Shown in pieces: positions 47,633 to 57,447 of a stretch of DNA of 64,000 nt. The DNA comes from Oceanobacillus manasiensis. GTDB lineage: Bacteria; Bacillota; Bacilli; Bacillales; Amphibacillaceae. The notes under the pieces are model-generated. The model saw nothing but the letters and a program-made list of their open reading frames with translations. It did no database searches and was not told where the DNA came from. The position numbers and the translations under genes are program-made. The DNA lies in assembly GCF_000724085.1 (NCBI RefSeq), contig NZ_CCDL010000002.1, positions 744,001-808,000 of the forward strand, given 5' to 3'. Numbering within the stretch: the stretch's first letter is position 1; each line of letters starts with the position of its first letter.

Positions 47633-49474
47633 TTACATGGCATCAAGCATTTGGAATTGTGATTTAACTAAACCAAAGTACTCTCCACGCTTTTCCATCA
47701 ACTCTTCATGATTACCATTCTCCAGAACTTTACCATTTTCCAAGACAAAAATATTATCTGATTCTCTAATTGTAGACAATCGATGAGCAATTATAATTGC
47801 TGTTCTACCTTCAAGCAACGTATTTAATGCTTTTTGTATTTTTACTTCTGTCTCTGTATCAATACTAGCTGTTGCTTCATCTAAAATAAGAATAGTTGGA
47901 TCTGCTAAAAGCGCTCTAGCAAAAGATAGCAATTGTCTCTCCCCTGCGGATAAAATGCTTCCTCTTTCCTCAACCTCTGTTGCATATCCTTCTCCCAATC
48001 TTTGAATAAAGTCATCTGCACCAACTACTTTAGCTGCTTCCATGACTTCCTCATCCGTTGCGTTAGGCTTACCGAAACGGATATTTTCCATTATGGTACC
48101 TGAAAAAATAAAAGTATCCTGTAAAACGACACTAATTTTTTGACGAAGGCTATTGATTTTAACATCCCTTAAATCATGCCCATCAATTCTTACAACCCCT
48201 TTTGTAGGATCGTAGAACCTGCTAATTAAGTTAGCAATAGTGGATTTCCCACTACCCGTATGCCCTACAAGGGCGATAGTCTGCCCTTGCTTTATATCAA
48301 GCGATATTTCATGAAGAGCAATTCTTCCTTGTTCATAGGAGAATTCCACCTTATCAAATTCAATGTTGCCTTTCATATCTTCAATGTGATAAGAGGTTTC
48401 TTTTTCATCAACATTTGGTTTTTCATCAAGAAATTCAAAAATCCTTTCAGAAGCTGCCATTGCCATTAAGAGTTGATTATACATTTGACCAAGACGTGAA
48501 ATAGGTTCCCAAAACATTCCAAGGAAAAAGGCAAATATTACAAATGTACCGAGTGCGATTCCACCATTGCCTTCACCAAGTAATATAAGATGTGCTCCAT
48601 AAGCAATTAATATAACGGTACCAATGGCATTACACATCTCAACGAGTGGTCTAAACATCGCACTCTTTTTTGAAGCTCCACGAAAACTTTCAAAGAAACC
48701 GTGGTTCACACCATCAAAATATTCCCCATTCTCCTTTTCTTGAGAAAAAGATTGAGTGATCCGCATCCCTTGAATTCCCTCGTTTAAATGTGAGTTCATT
48801 CGAGATTGTTGAATGCGTACTTCTTGCCATGAACGACGTATATTTCTCCTTAGCTTTGTGGAAATGTAAAACATGATTGGCAATATAACCATGATGGCAA
48901 GCGCAAGTTTAGGACTTAGCACAAACAGAATGACGATAATGCTGACTAATGTCACAACATCCATCAATAGGTTAATGATTCCATTTGTAAACAGCTCCTG
49001 CAATGAATTGATATCATTCATAATCCTTACAAGAATCGAACCCGCTGACCGAGAGTCAAAAAAACGATGTGATAACCGTTGCACATGGGAAAACAAGTGC
49101 TGTCGTAAATCGTAAATTACATTTTGGCCCAGAATATTTACCCATTTGATCCGGAAAGTATTTCCCACAAAGCTTAATAAGTATAAGAGACCAATACCAA
49201 TCACTAGATACGTTAACATCGTGGTATCTTCATTTTTTATGGCAACATCAATTGCAACTTTACCAATTAAGATTGGTACGATTAGTCTAACTGCTGTGGA
49301 AACGAACATGGCAATAATTGCCGCAGGTAGATAGTTTTTCGAATATGGTTTCAAGTAGACAAGCAAACGCATCATCTGTTTCCAGTTAAACTGTTTTTCA
49401 ATTGCCTGATCAACTGTATAATGAAATCGCGTTAAATGTCTGTTTTTCTCGTTTTTCGTTTTAGCACTCGCCAT
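47633..49474 (-). CDS. Heterodimeric ABC exporter, subunit with consensus catalytic site (YfiC-like)
   Basis: A multidrug-type half transporter: six membrane segments (residues about 30-330) and one ATPase domain with Walker A GHTGSGKST, Q-loop VVLQDTFIFSG, signature LSAGERQ and Walker B ILILDEATASID. The signature departs from LSGGQ (SAGER), while Walker B has the catalytic Glu. Together with the upstream 583-residue gene it should form a heterodimer like B. subtilis YfiBC. Substrate is unknown. Length is 613 residues. Confidence 0.9.
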   Translation of the reverse strand: MASAKTKNEKNRHLTRFHYTVDQAIEKQFNWKQMMRLLVYLKPYSKNYLPAAIIAMFVSTAVRLIVPILIGKVAIDVAIKNEDTTMLTYLVIGIGLLYLLSFVGNTFRIKWVNILGQNVIYDLRQHLFSHVQRLSHRFFDSRSAGSILVRIMNDINSLQELFTNGIINLLMDVVTLVSIIVILFVLSPKLALAIMVILPIMFYISTKLRRNIRRSWQEVRIQQSRMNSHLNEGIQGMRITQSFSQEKENGEYFDGVNHGFFESFRGASKKSAMFRPLVEMCNAIGTVILIAYGAHLILLGEGNGGIALGTFVIFAFFLGMFWEPISRLGQMYNQLLMAMAASERIFEFLDEKPNVDEKETSYHIEDMKGNIEFDKVEFSYEQGRIALHEISLDIKQGQTIALVGHTGSGKSTIANLISRFYDPTKGVVRIDGHDLRDVKINSLRQKISVVLQDTFIFSGTIMENIRFGKPNATDEEVMEAAKVVGADDFIQRLGEGYATEVEERGSILSAGERQLLSFARALLADPTILILDEATASIDTETEVKIQKALNTLLEGRTAIIIAHRLSTIRESDNIFVLENGKVLENGNHEELMEKRGEYFGLVKSQFQMLDAM

Positions 49475-49486
49475 CGAATCCCCCCT

Positions 49487-51238
49487 TTATATTTCTACTG
49501 TTCCTAGAATAGCTTCCCGGTCTTGATATTGAATATCGTAAATACGTTGGTATGGTCCATTATTAGAAACTAAATCTTCATGTACGCCCCGCTCTACAAT
49601 TCCCCCGTCTTCCAGAACCAATATTTCATCTGCATGCTTTAACGAGGATATCCGGTGAGCAATAATGAAAGAAGTTCTCCCTTTCATTACTTCCTTTAAT
49701 GCCTTTTGTATTTTAAATTCTGTTTCCATATCAACTGCCGAGGTAGCATCATCAAGTACGAGAATACTTGGATCCACACAAATAGCACGAGCTATAGCAA
49801 TTCTCTGTTTCTGACCACCTGAAAGACCCATCCCTCTTTCTCCTAACATCGTATCGTACCCGTTTGGCATTTCCATGATAAATTGATGTGCTTGTGCACG
49901 TTTAGCTGCATCAATAACCTGCTCATCCGTCACATTCGGGTTACCGTAAGCAATATTTTCTCGTATGGAAGTAGAGAATAAGAAGGGTTCCTGTAAAACA
50001 AAACCAATACTGTTTCTCAATTTTTTTAATTCATAATCCGCCACTGGCCTTCCATCAATTAAAACTTCTCCTTGTTCTGCTTCGTAAAACCGGGTAATCA
50101 ATTGAGTAATACTAGTTTTACCTGAACCAGTTGCTCCAATTAGACCAATCACTTTACCCGGAGGTGCATCAAACGAAATATTTTTTAATGCTGCATCGTC
50201 ATCCTCTATATAAGTAAGCGTCACATCGTTGAATGTAACATGCCCTTTAATATCCGTTTGAATTGCATTTTCTTTTTCCACGATGTCTTCTTTGGCATCA
50301 AGAATCTCTAGTAATCGTTCTCCAGAAGCTTTCGCCTGTGAAAACTGATTCACAACAAACCCTAGGTTCATGAGGGGGCCCATAATGTACCAAACCAAAC
50401 TAAAGAATGCAACAAGTTCACCAGTTGCTAAGCTACCCGAAATTACAAGATATCCTCCAAAGGTCAGTAAGGCTACCGCACATACATCTCCTATAAACTC
50501 CATAAATGGAAAGTATTTTGCCCAAATGCCAGATGTCTTTAAATAATTTTGGCGATAGTTATCGTTATTAGTAGAGAAACGATCAATTTCAAAGTCCTCT
50601 CTTGATAATGATTTCACTGTGTTCATACCACTTATATTTTCCTGAACCCTTGTATTTAGCTTCCCAAATGATTTTCTAATGCTTCTAAATGCAGGGTGTA
50701 CTCGTTTATCAAACTTAAATACGACGATAATTAAAAAAGGCATAGCTGCCATTGTTACCAAAGCTAATGGAACTGAGTAGTAAAACATAACTGCTAAACT
50801 AAGACCTATCAACAGTACAATCCGAATTAATTCTGCAAACCCTGCTGATAGAAAAAATCGGAATCCCTCCACATCTGCTGTCAATCGAGACATGATATCA
50901 CCTGTTTTAGCGTTGTCATAGTATTTAAAAGACAACTTCTGTAATTTTTCATAGAGGGCATTTCTTAGTTTATAAACAGATATAATTCCAAATAAATCTC
51001 CTAGATATTGATGAAAATATGTTGCAACTCCTTTAACAATCATCAATGAAATAAAAACACCCGCAATGTACGGTATCAGTGAGTATTGATTCCCATATAC
51101 AACATTATCAATGGTTTGTTGTAATATAATTGGATAAACTACCGTAATGGACGTCATGAATAAAAGAAATACAAGCGATATAAAGAAGTATCTCTTATTT
51201 GGCCAATAAAATTGCTTTAGTTTTTTAAACGTGTTCAA
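49487..51238 (-). CDS. Heterodimeric ABC exporter, degenerate-site subunit (YfiB-like)
   Basis: The partner half transporter, six membrane segments plus ATPase domain: Walker A GATGSGKTS, signature LSGGQKQRIAIARA, Walker B ILVLDDATSAVD. Asp replaces the catalytic Glu after Walker B, and its partner carries the altered signature, which is the pattern of asymmetric exporters with one degenerate ATP site. Start ATG at 51238 behind GGGAGGG. The two genes are 12 bases apart. Length is 583 residues. Confidence 0.9.
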   Translation of the reverse strand: MNTFKKLKQFYWPNKRYFFISLVFLLFMTSITVVYPIILQQTIDNVVYGNQYSLIPYIAGVFISLMIVKGVATYFHQYLGDLFGIISVYKLRNALYEKLQKLSFKYYDNAKTGDIMSRLTADVEGFRFFLSAGFAELIRIVLLIGLSLAVMFYYSVPLALVTMAAMPFLIIVVFKFDKRVHPAFRSIRKSFGKLNTRVQENISGMNTVKSLSREDFEIDRFSTNNDNYRQNYLKTSGIWAKYFPFMEFIGDVCAVALLTFGGYLVISGSLATGELVAFFSLVWYIMGPLMNLGFVVNQFSQAKASGERLLEILDAKEDIVEKENAIQTDIKGHVTFNDVTLTYIEDDDAALKNISFDAPPGKVIGLIGATGSGKTSITQLITRFYEAEQGEVLIDGRPVADYELKKLRNSIGFVLQEPFLFSTSIRENIAYGNPNVTDEQVIDAAKRAQAHQFIMEMPNGYDTMLGERGMGLSGGQKQRIAIARAICVDPSILVLDDATSAVDMETEFKIQKALKEVMKGRTSFIIAHRISSLKHADEILVLEDGGIVERGVHEDLVSNNGPYQRIYDIQYQDREAILGTVEI

Positions 51239-51407
51239 ACGATTCCCTCCCTTAAGATGTTTATTTTCCGTAATTACTAATATAACGGGTTCCGAAATAA
51301 ATATCTACTGCTTTTGCTTAATTTTTTAAATTTTTTTCAAGTTCGATTTATTTCCTATTTATTTTTTTGATGATTAGTTGTATTAGTATCACATCAACAA
51401 TTATATA

Positions 51408-51451
51408 CAAAAATCACCAAGGCAGATTCTTTTGGTTTCCGCCTTGGTGAT
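51408..51451 (-). terminator. Terminator after ykuV
   Basis: ATCACCAAGGC (51413-51423) pairs with GCCTTGGTGAT (51441-51451), followed on the minus strand by TTTTTG. Confidence 0.82.
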
Positions 51452-51506
51452 CCCTCAATTAATATCTTCAAATGTATTAGAAATGACTCTCCTGTACCCA
51501 AAATAT

Positions 51507-51956
51507 CTATTGCATTGTTGCTGATTCAACAAAACGTTCTACTCGTTTCTTAAGTAGTTTTCCTGAACCACTACTTTGCTTATATCTTAGTTTCCCACTT
51601 CCATCAAACAGAAAATAGGCAGGGACAGTACGAACATTAAAATGTTTTGAAAGTACATCGTTATCATCCATCGCAATAGGATGGGTTATGTTGTATTTTT
51701 GCGTTTGTTGTATGACCTTTTCAAGTTCTTTATCTTTTTCCGAACGAGGCATATGGACAGCAATAACCTCCAGTCGCCCTCGATGTGTGTCCATCAGAGT
51801 TTGGATAAGGGGTATATTTCTTTTGCAGGAATCACAACTTACTGACCAAAAATGAATAAGAACAGGAATTCCTTGGCATAATTTCTCATTTTTAATTTCC
51901 TGATGAAGCCAATTTGTTGCACCAGATAGGTCCGGAATCGATTCTCTTAATTGCAT
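51507..51956 (-). CDS. ykuV: Thiol-disulphide oxidoreductase YkuV (TlpA/ResA family)
   Basis: A thioredoxin-fold protein with a CDSC active site in HFWSVSCDSCKRNIP (about residues 37-40) and the cis-proline in TVPAYFLF. It has no signal peptide, so it is cytoplasmic, as is B. subtilis YkuV, which it resembles along its length (MQLRESIPDLSG, VIAVHMPRSE). Length is 149 residues. It lies near ykuS and ykuR as in B. subtilis, but ykuT and ykuU are missing. Confidence 0.9.
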   Translation of the reverse strand: MQLRESIPDLSGATNWLHQEIKNEKLCQGIPVLIHFWSVSCDSCKRNIPLIQTLMDTHRGRLEVIAVHMPRSEKDKELEKVIQQTQKYNITHPIAMDDNDVLSKHFNVRTVPAYFLFDGSGKLRYKQSSGSGKLLKKRVERFVESATMQ

Positions 51957-52218
51957 AACGTTCCTCCTTATTTTTACTTTTTACTCCTTTTATCTATATG
52001 TATTCCCCTCCTATTTTGGTGCCTGAAAGTAAAAACAAACAATGGATATTAAGGATTATCTTTAATTTTTTCAGGATTACTAGAGAATAAGCCCGGCCTG
52101 CTGTTAGCTGGGTCAACGGGACCCTTTACTGACAATTGTTCTCCCACTTAGAATGCTTCATTACTACACCCCTCGGCTAACTACCGGTGAAGTTGGCTAA
52201 ATGTTTCCGTTATACGCA
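51957..52218. other. Intergenic region with a G+C-richer block
   Basis: About 52085-52200 is richer in G+C than its surroundings and has small inverted repeats (GGGTC/GACCC near 52110; CGGCTAACTACCGG near 52172-52186). No reading frame or promoter is evident. Like 4398-4500 it contains CCCGGCCT, hinting at a shared repeat family. Confidence 0.3.
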
Positions 52219-52249
52219 AAAAGAAAAGCCCTCCTATTGGAGAGCTTTT
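52219..52249 (-). terminator. Terminator after ykuS
   Basis: AAAGCTCTCC and GGAGGGCTTT pair with one G-U on the minus strand, followed by TTCTTTTT. Confidence 0.8.
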
Positions 52250-52263
52250 GCTTTTTAAAATGC

Positions 52264-52506
52264 TTAACTAAGCTTTTGGTTTACCTGGTTACAAACAGTT
52301 TCTGCATTTGTTCCCTGTGCATTAATAACTGGACCTGAAATGATTGTATCAGCCATACCCATCATATCTTTGTCTTGCCCAGAAATTACGCAACAATCAC
52401 AATATGCTGCATCCTCTGCTGACCTTAAGTCAACTACTTCATGTCCCATTTCCATTAGAGCAACCTTCACATCAGATAATGTGCCTTCAACACCAATTCG
52501 AGCCAT
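52264..52506 (-). CDS. ykuS: YkuS, UPF0180 family protein
   Basis: An 80-residue protein of unknown function. RIGVEGTLSDVKVALMEMGH and the CDCCVISGQDKDMMGM segment define UPF0180; the three clustered cysteines (CDCC) are notable. The ATG at 52506 was chosen because GGGAGG lies 7 bases upstream. It follows ykuR in the dapH-ykuR-ykuS order. Confidence 0.92.
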   Translation of the reverse strand: MARIGVEGTLSDVKVALMEMGHEVVDLRSAEDAAYCDCCVISGQDKDMMGMADTIISGPVINAQGTNAETVCNQVNQKLS

Positions 52507-52561
52507 TATAAAGCCTCCCATATAGAAAATCTCCTATATAGTTTCTGCATATATATTTATG

Positions 52562-53695
52562 TTATGCATGGCTAGTTGCTAATTTTGCAATGGTTTGCAC
52601 TACCGCTCTTACTCCAACAGATAATGCATCCTCATTTGGGTTAAGTTGAGCATGATGTAATCCGTGAGGAGAGGCTACCCCGAGCCAGAACATGAACCCA
52701 GGGATTTCTTTTAACATGTAGCCAAAATCCTCTCCCGTCATGGCAGCAGGGGCTGTGTTAAATTGAATATTATGCTCTTCCATCACTTGGGAGAATAGAT
52801 CCACATAGAAAGCTTCATTGTACACTTGATAATAGTTTGCTCCAAAATCCACATCTATTTCACATTCATAGGCAAGTGAGAAACCATCCATTAACTTTTG
52901 CAGCTTTTCCTTGATAATGGGCATAGTTTCCGGGCTAAGTGTCCGAATAGTGCCTTCAAGTCGGGCTGTTTCTGCAATAGCATTTTGTACAAAGCCACTT
53001 TCCATCTTGCCAATCGTTATAAGGGCACTTTCCAAGGGATCAATTCCTCTGGATATAATTTGTTGAAGTTGTACAACAAATTGACTTGCGGCAACCGTCA
53101 TATCTTTAGCCAAATGTGGGTATGCAGCATGGCCACCTTTACCTTTAAAATCGAAGAATAGTTCACTTGTATTAGCAAATAGCAGCCCTTCCCTACTCGA
53201 AACCGATCCGACTGGTAACTCTGGTGCAATATGTAATGCAAAAATGATATCTGGACGCCATTCTTGAAACGCCTCTGATTGAAGCATAGGAAGAGCCCCC
53301 CCCGGTCCCTCCTCTGCTGGTTGAAAAACAAACAAGAGATCGTCTACTGGGGGATTCTCAATATAGTAATGGATAGAACCAAGTGCAATGGTCATGTGAA
53401 AGTCATGCCCACATGCATGCATTCTTCCTAAGTGGCTAGAAGAAAAGGCAAGTCCCGTCTCTTCCGTGATAGGAAGAGCGTCTATGTCAGCGCGAAAACC
53501 AATTGTCTTCTTAGGATTTGTCCCTGAAATGCGAACAAGTATCCCGGTTTTCCACTTCTTTATTTGAACGCGTTCTGTCTGCCATTCCATTAACTTTCCT
53601 AGTAGGTACTTTTGTGTTTTAAATTCTTGAAAGCCAAGTTCAGGTATTTGATGTAAATCTCGCCTTATCGAACGCAGGGATCTTTCTTCCATCAT
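52562..53695 (-). CDS. ykuR: N-acetyldiaminopimelate deacetylase
   Basis: An M20-family metal amidohydrolase that removes acetate from N-acetyl-LL-diaminopimelate in the acetylase branch of lysine and diaminopimelate synthesis. [23 protein letters not shown] (metal His and Asp), [10 protein letters not shown] and MTGEDFGYM are present. Start ATG at 53695 with AGGTGG 5 bases before. Length is 377 residues. It is 9 bases after dapH; patA, the transaminase of the same branch, is at 61.3 kb. Confidence 0.95.
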   Translation of the reverse strand: MMEERSLRSIRRDLHQIPELGFQEFKTQKYLLGKLMEWQTERVQIKKWKTGILVRISGTNPKKTIGFRADIDALPITEETGLAFSSSHLGRMHACGHDFHMTIALGSIHYYIENPPVDDLLFVFQPAEEGPGGALPMLQSEAFQEWRPDIIFALHIAPELPVGSVSSREGLLFANTSELFFDFKGKGGHAAYPHLAKDMTVAASQFVVQLQQIISRGIDPLESALITIGKMESGFVQNAIAETARLEGTIRTLSPETMPIIKEKLQKLMDGFSLAYECEIDVDFGANYYQVYNEAFYVDLFSQVMEEHNIQFNTAPAAMTGEDFGYMLKEIPGFMFWLGVASPHGLHHAQLNPNEDALSVGVRAVVQTIAKLATSHA

Positions 53696-53704
53696 TTCAA
53701 CCAC

Positions 53705-54424
53705 CTAATTATCTAGCTTACGTAGCTCTTGCTTAATTTCAGTCTTAGATTTTGTATTTTCATCGATTTCTTTAAGTACTTTTGCTGGTGTACCGGCAAC
53801 AAGTGTATTTGGCGCCACATCTTTCGTTACGATAGCACCAGCAGCGACGATTGCGCCTTTCCCTACAGTCACTCCTTCAAGTACAACCACATTAGCTCCA
53901 ATCACCACGTCATCCTCGATTACAACAGGTTTGGCTGAAGGTGGTTCAATAACTCCTGCAAGGACTGTTCCAGCTCCTATATGGCAATTTTTACCAACTG
54001 TAGCTCTTCCACCAAGTACAGCATTCATATCAATCATCGTACCAGATCCAATAACAGAGCCAATATTAATACTCGCTCCCATCATAATCACGCAACCATC
54101 ACCAATTTCTACTTGGTCTCTAATAATTGCTCCAGGCTCTATTCTCGCGTTAATTCCTTTTAAATCTAGCAACGGAATTGCTGAATTTCTTCTATCATTT
54201 TCGACTACATAATCTTCAATAGTCACTTCATTTTGGTCAAGTATAGACTTAATTGCATTCCACTCACCAAATAAAACACCGCTTTTATTTTCAACAAAAG
54301 CTTGTATGTCTTCACCAAACTGCAATGTCTCTAGGTTATCACCTTTTATGTAAACTTTAACAGGTGTACTTTTCTTACTATTAGAGATAAAACTAATAAT
54401 TTCGTTTGCATCCATCATTTTCAA
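53705..54424 (-). CDS. dapH: Tetrahydrodipicolinate N-acetyltransferase
   Basis: Transfers an acetyl group to tetrahydrodipicolinate, the first step of the acetylase diaminopimelate branch. An N-terminal domain (about 1-85) is followed by a left-handed beta-helix of hexapeptide repeats ([18 protein letters not shown]). The start is TTG at 54424, with GGAGG 8 bases upstream, giving the [13 protein letters not shown] terminus conserved in B. subtilis. Length is 239 residues. Confidence 0.96.
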   Translation of the reverse strand: MKMMDANEIISFISNSKKSTPVKVYIKGDNLETLQFGEDIQAFVENKSGVLFGEWNAIKSILDQNEVTIEDYVVENDRRNSAIPLLDLKGINARIEPGAIIRDQVEIGDGCVIMMGASINIGSVIGSGTMIDMNAVLGGRATVGKNCHIGAGTVLAGVIEPPSAKPVVIEDDVVIGANVVVLEGVTVGKGAIVAAGAIVTKDVAPNTLVAGTPAKVLKEIDENTKSKTEIKQELRKLDN

Positions 54425-54530
54425 AGTCTCTTCCTCCTAATACTTTAATAACTTTACTTTAGCAGACGCTTTTTACTCAAGCAATAATAAACTATTTTCA
54501 TGGAAAAACAAGGTAATTAAACCCATTTAA

Positions 54531-54575
54531 AAAGCGGTAATTCTCAAACTTTTCTAGAGGTTTACCGCTTTTTTT
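54531..54575. terminator. Bidirectional hairpin between darB and dapH
   Basis: AAAGCGGTAA (54531-54540) pairs with TTACCGCTTT (54562-54571), with A and T runs. It ends darB on the minus strand and separates it from dapH. Confidence 0.8.
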
Positions 54576-54587
54576 ATACTTCATGTA

Positions 54588-55037
54588 TTATGCTTCATAT
54601 AGAGATGTATAGATATCTTTCTTAAGCCGTTTAAGGATAGCTCTTCTTGTTATAATTCCATCGAAATATCCCTCTTCATCCACAACGCAAACAAAGGGAT
54701 GATCTATAACTGCATTCAGTCCGCCCATTATATTATCTTCTTTTTTTAAGCAAGGCAGCCCTTCATTCATTACGTCCTTTACTTCCATGTGAGCAAGCTT
54801 CTCCATCTCAAAGCGCTCAAGACCAAGGATTTCATTCAAAATTTTCGTTTTACCTATTGTTCCTTGAAGTCGGTAGGATGGGTCCAACACAGGCACCGCT
54901 GAGTAGCCAGATTTTACTAAGACCAGTAAGGCATGCTCCAAAGGATTATTCACTTGAACATGCGCTACCTTTTCCGATGAAATCATTAAATCCCCTACTG
55001 TAACAGCAGTTAATTGATTTGCTTGAATCATACTCAT
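54588..55037 (-). CDS. darB: Cyclic-di-AMP-binding CBS protein DarB (CbpB/YkuL)
   Basis: A stand-alone pair of CBS domains (about residues 10-70 and 80-140). In B. subtilis DarB binds cyclic di-AMP and, when free, activates Rel (p)ppGpp synthesis and pyruvate carboxylase. KVAHVQVNNPLEHALLVL and PVLDPSYRLQG match DarB closely. The ATG at 55037 has AAAGGAG 8 bases upstream. Length is 149 residues. Its known target gene pycA is also in this window. Confidence 0.9.
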   Translation of the reverse strand: MSMIQANQLTAVTVGDLMISSEKVAHVQVNNPLEHALLVLVKSGYSAVPVLDPSYRLQGTIGKTKILNEILGLERFEMEKLAHMEVKDVMNEGLPCLKKEDNIMGGLNAVIDHPFVCVVDEEGYFDGIITRRAILKRLKKDIYTSLYEA

Positions 55038-55193
55038 AGCATGCGCTCCTTTAACATCTATCTTCTCAATTAACAATTATTTTCTAATTACATATCAAAC
55101 GTAAAAATTTCCAGTCACCTTTTAGTCTACCATAACTGAACAAATAGAAAAAATATCTTAACATATTTCTTGATAATTCACACACACTTATAT

Positions 55194-55221
55194 TATTATA
55201 TGAGCATATAATCATATAATA
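55194..55221. promoter_or_regulatory. Operator palindrome of czrA-czcD
   Basis: TATTATATGA (55194-55203) and TCATATAATA (55212-55221) form a perfect 10-8-10 inverted repeat like ArsR/SmtB (CzrA) operators. It overlaps the -10 region of a promoter with TTGATA at 55170-55175. Confidence 0.75.
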
Positions 55222-55236
55222 AAGGAGATTGAAAAA

Positions 55237-55539
55237 TTGAACTACAATCCAATTGATGAAAAATTAATAGATCAAGTTTCCTTAACCTTTAAAGCACTTG
55301 CTGACCCGACCCGCATAAGAATACTCGATTTATTGTTTCAGCATGAATGCTCAGTAAGTCAAATTGCACACACGCTCAATATGAATCAGTCTGCTATATC
55401 ACATCAGTTAAAATATTTGAAACAACTCCGCCTGGTAAAAAGCAGACGAGACAAAACTAAATACTATTACTCGCCTGATGATTACCATGTCATGAATTTG
55501 CTTGAACAAGCAATAGAACATGCTAAGCATATTAATTAG
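55237..55539 (+). CDS. czrA: ArsR/SmtB family metal-sensing repressor (CzrA-like)
   Basis: A winged-helix repressor of 100 residues. DPTRIRILDLL and the recognition helix NQSAISHQLKYLKQLRLV are typical. The C-terminal helix has DDYHVMNLLEQAIEHAKH, matching the alpha5 Asp/His zinc site of CzrA and SmtB. The start is TTG at 55237 with AAAGGAG 9 bases upstream. It lies 13 bases before czcD, so the repressor controls its own efflux gene through the palindrome just upstream. Confidence 0.9.
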   Translation: MNYNPIDEKLIDQVSLTFKALADPTRIRILDLLFQHECSVSQIAHTLNMNQSAISHQLKYLKQLRLVKSRRDKTKYYYSPDDYHVMNLLEQAIEHAKHIN

Positions 55540-55552
55540 GAGGAGATACAAA

Positions 55553-56467
55553 ATGGGACACAACCATTCACATAGCCATGATCATGGGCATTATCATACC
55601 TCGAATAAGAGGGTACTATTCTGGAGCTTTTTAATCATATTTACATTTATGATCGTTGAAGCTATAGGAGGATACCTTACCAACAGCCTAGCCTTGCTAT
55701 CAGATGCTGGCCATATGTTAAGCGATGCTGCAGCGTTGGGACTTAGTTTGCTTGCGTTTAAAATTGGGGAGAAACAAGCTACCTCTGATAAGACATATGG
55801 ATATAAAAGGTTTGAAATTGTTGCAGCATTTATAAACGGTCTAACCCTTATTATTATCTCTCTCTATATCTTTTATGAGGCCTATCATCGTTTTCTTGAA
55901 CCACCGGAAGTTAATGCCGGAATGATGGTAATTGCGATTATAGGGTTGCTTGTAAATATTTTGGTAGCTTGGATGCTTATGCGGGGGGATTCCCATGAAA
56001 ACTTGAATATCAAGAGTGCACTTCTACACGTTTTTGGAGACTTATTAGGATCAGTGGGGGCCATAATTGCAGGTGTTTTAATTATGCTCTTTAGCTGGAA
56101 CATTGCCGACCCAATAGCAAGTGTGTTGGTGTCTGCTTTAATTCTTTACTCTGGCATTAGAATCGTGAAGGATTCTTTACACATCTTAATGGAAGGCAAG
56201 CCAGAGAATCTAGACGTATCTTCTTTAAAAAAAGCTATCGAAGAGCTTGAGGGTGTTTGTGATGTACATGATTTACATGTATGGTCCATAACTTCAGAGT
56301 TTCCAGCAATGAGTTGCCACGTTGTCGTAAAGCACGACACAAATAGAGACCAGTTACTCACTAAAATAAACAGTTTAGCAAGTACTACGTTCCACATTTC
56401 ACATTGTACAATTCAAGTCGAGGGTATGAATACAGCTATCCATTCAAACTGTCATCCGTGTGAATAG
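55553..56467 (+). CDS. czcD: Cation diffusion facilitator CzcD
   Basis: A zinc/cadmium/cobalt-proton antiporter with six membrane segments and a cytoplasmic C-terminal domain. The N-terminus is His-rich (HNHSHSHDHGHYH). Segment 2 has HMLSDAAAL (transport-site His/Asp) and segment 5 has LLHVFGDLLGSVG. The ATG at 55553 has GGAGG 9 bases upstream; the frame further up overlaps czrA. Length is 304 residues. Confidence 0.94.
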   Translation: MGHNHSHSHDHGHYHTSNKRVLFWSFLIIFTFMIVEAIGGYLTNSLALLSDAGHMLSDAAALGLSLLAFKIGEKQATSDKTYGYKRFEIVAAFINGLTLIIISLYIFYEAYHRFLEPPEVNAGMMVIAIIGLLVNILVAWMLMRGDSHENLNIKSALLHVFGDLLGSVGAIIAGVLIMLFSWNIADPIASVLVSALILYSGIRIVKDSLHILMEGKPENLDVSSLKKAIEELEGVCDVHDLHVWSITSEFPAMSCHVVVKHDTNRDQLLTKINSLASTTFHISHCTIQVEGMNTAIHSNCHPCE

Positions 56468-56477
56468 CACTAATTCC

Positions 56478-56504
56478 AGAACCTCCATTTTTTGTGGAGG
56501 TTCT
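56478..56504 (+). terminator. Hairpin after czcD
   Basis: AGAACCTCC pairs perfectly with GGAGGTTCT, but there is no clear T-run. Confidence 0.5.
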
Positions 56505-56531
56505 CTAGTTCTCCCAAGATATCATATTTAT

Positions 56532-57305
56532 CTAGAACGGAAATTTATTCAACCATTGTCCTCCATCTAGTGTGATCACTTCTCCGTTCATATACGCTGC
56601 TTTTTCAGACAGCATAAAAAAGGCCAAGTCGGCTATCTCTTCTGGTTTACCTAATCTCCTTAAAGGAACAGATTCTATGGTTCTCTTTGCAGCTTTTTCA
56701 GATTCAAATAATTTGTCTGCTCCTCCTGTACGCTCTATAGGACCAGGGGCGATTGCATTCACTCTAATTCCATATTTAGTCCCCCACTCCACGGCTAATG
56801 TACGTGTCATATTCAATACTCCAGCTTTCGCCGCAGAGGAATGAATAACCCCCGCACCTGCATTCCATGCATATGTTGCTACCATGTTAATAATCGAACC
56901 TTTAATATTTTGTTCTATCCAGTATTTCCCAACTTCCCTGCTACAATAAAATGTGCCATTCAAAACAATGTTTATGACAGAATTCCAACCATTAACCGAT
57001 AGTTCTTCAGCCGGTACAATAAAGTTTCCAGCTGCATTATTAACCAAATGATGTATTGCACCAAAATGTTCTACCGATTCTTCAACAACTCTTTTTACAG
57101 AGTCCGGATCCCGTACATCTAATTGAACAGCATGTATGGAACCATCAACTTGATCTAACAACTCCTTTTTAACCGCTTTCAATTTTTCGCTATCTCTACC
57201 TGTAATAACCACGTTTAACCCTTCACCTGCAAACTTTAAAGCCATGTGTTTACCCATTCCACTCGTGCTACCAGTAATAAGAACTGTTTCATTTTGTTTT
57301 TTCAT
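56532..57305 (-). CDS. fadH: SDR family 2,4-dienoyl-CoA reductase (FadH/YkuF-like)
   Basis: A short-chain dehydrogenase. The NADP site is TGSTSGMGKHMA, followed by NNAAGNF; the usual YxxxK is replaced by SSAAKAGV, with Ser and Lys kept, which is typical of dienoyl-CoA reductases, and APGPIERTGGADKL supports this subgroup. It would reduce 2,4-dienoyl-CoA in unsaturated fatty acid breakdown. Length is 257 residues. Confidence 0.88.
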   Translation of the reverse strand: MKKQNETVLITGSTSGMGKHMALKFAGEGLNVVITGRDSEKLKAVKKELLDQVDGSIHAVQLDVRDPDSVKRVVEESVEHFGAIHHLVNNAAGNFIVPAEELSVNGWNSVINIVLNGTFYCSREVGKYWIEQNIKGSIINMVATYAWNAGAGVIHSSAAKAGVLNMTRTLAVEWGTKYGIRVNAIAPGPIERTGGADKLFESEKAAKRTIESVPLRRLGKPEEIADLAFFMLSEKAAYMNGEVITLDGGQWLNKFPF

Positions 57306-57447
57306 TTCCCAACCCCCTCACTATTCATACTATTCGGAATTAAACTCAAAGTCAAAGAGCAAAAGTTTAGTTGAATCTCATTAATAACTGAAGTGCAAAA
57401 CATGTTATAATTTATATTTAATGTATGTATAGAAAGGTTTGACCAAT

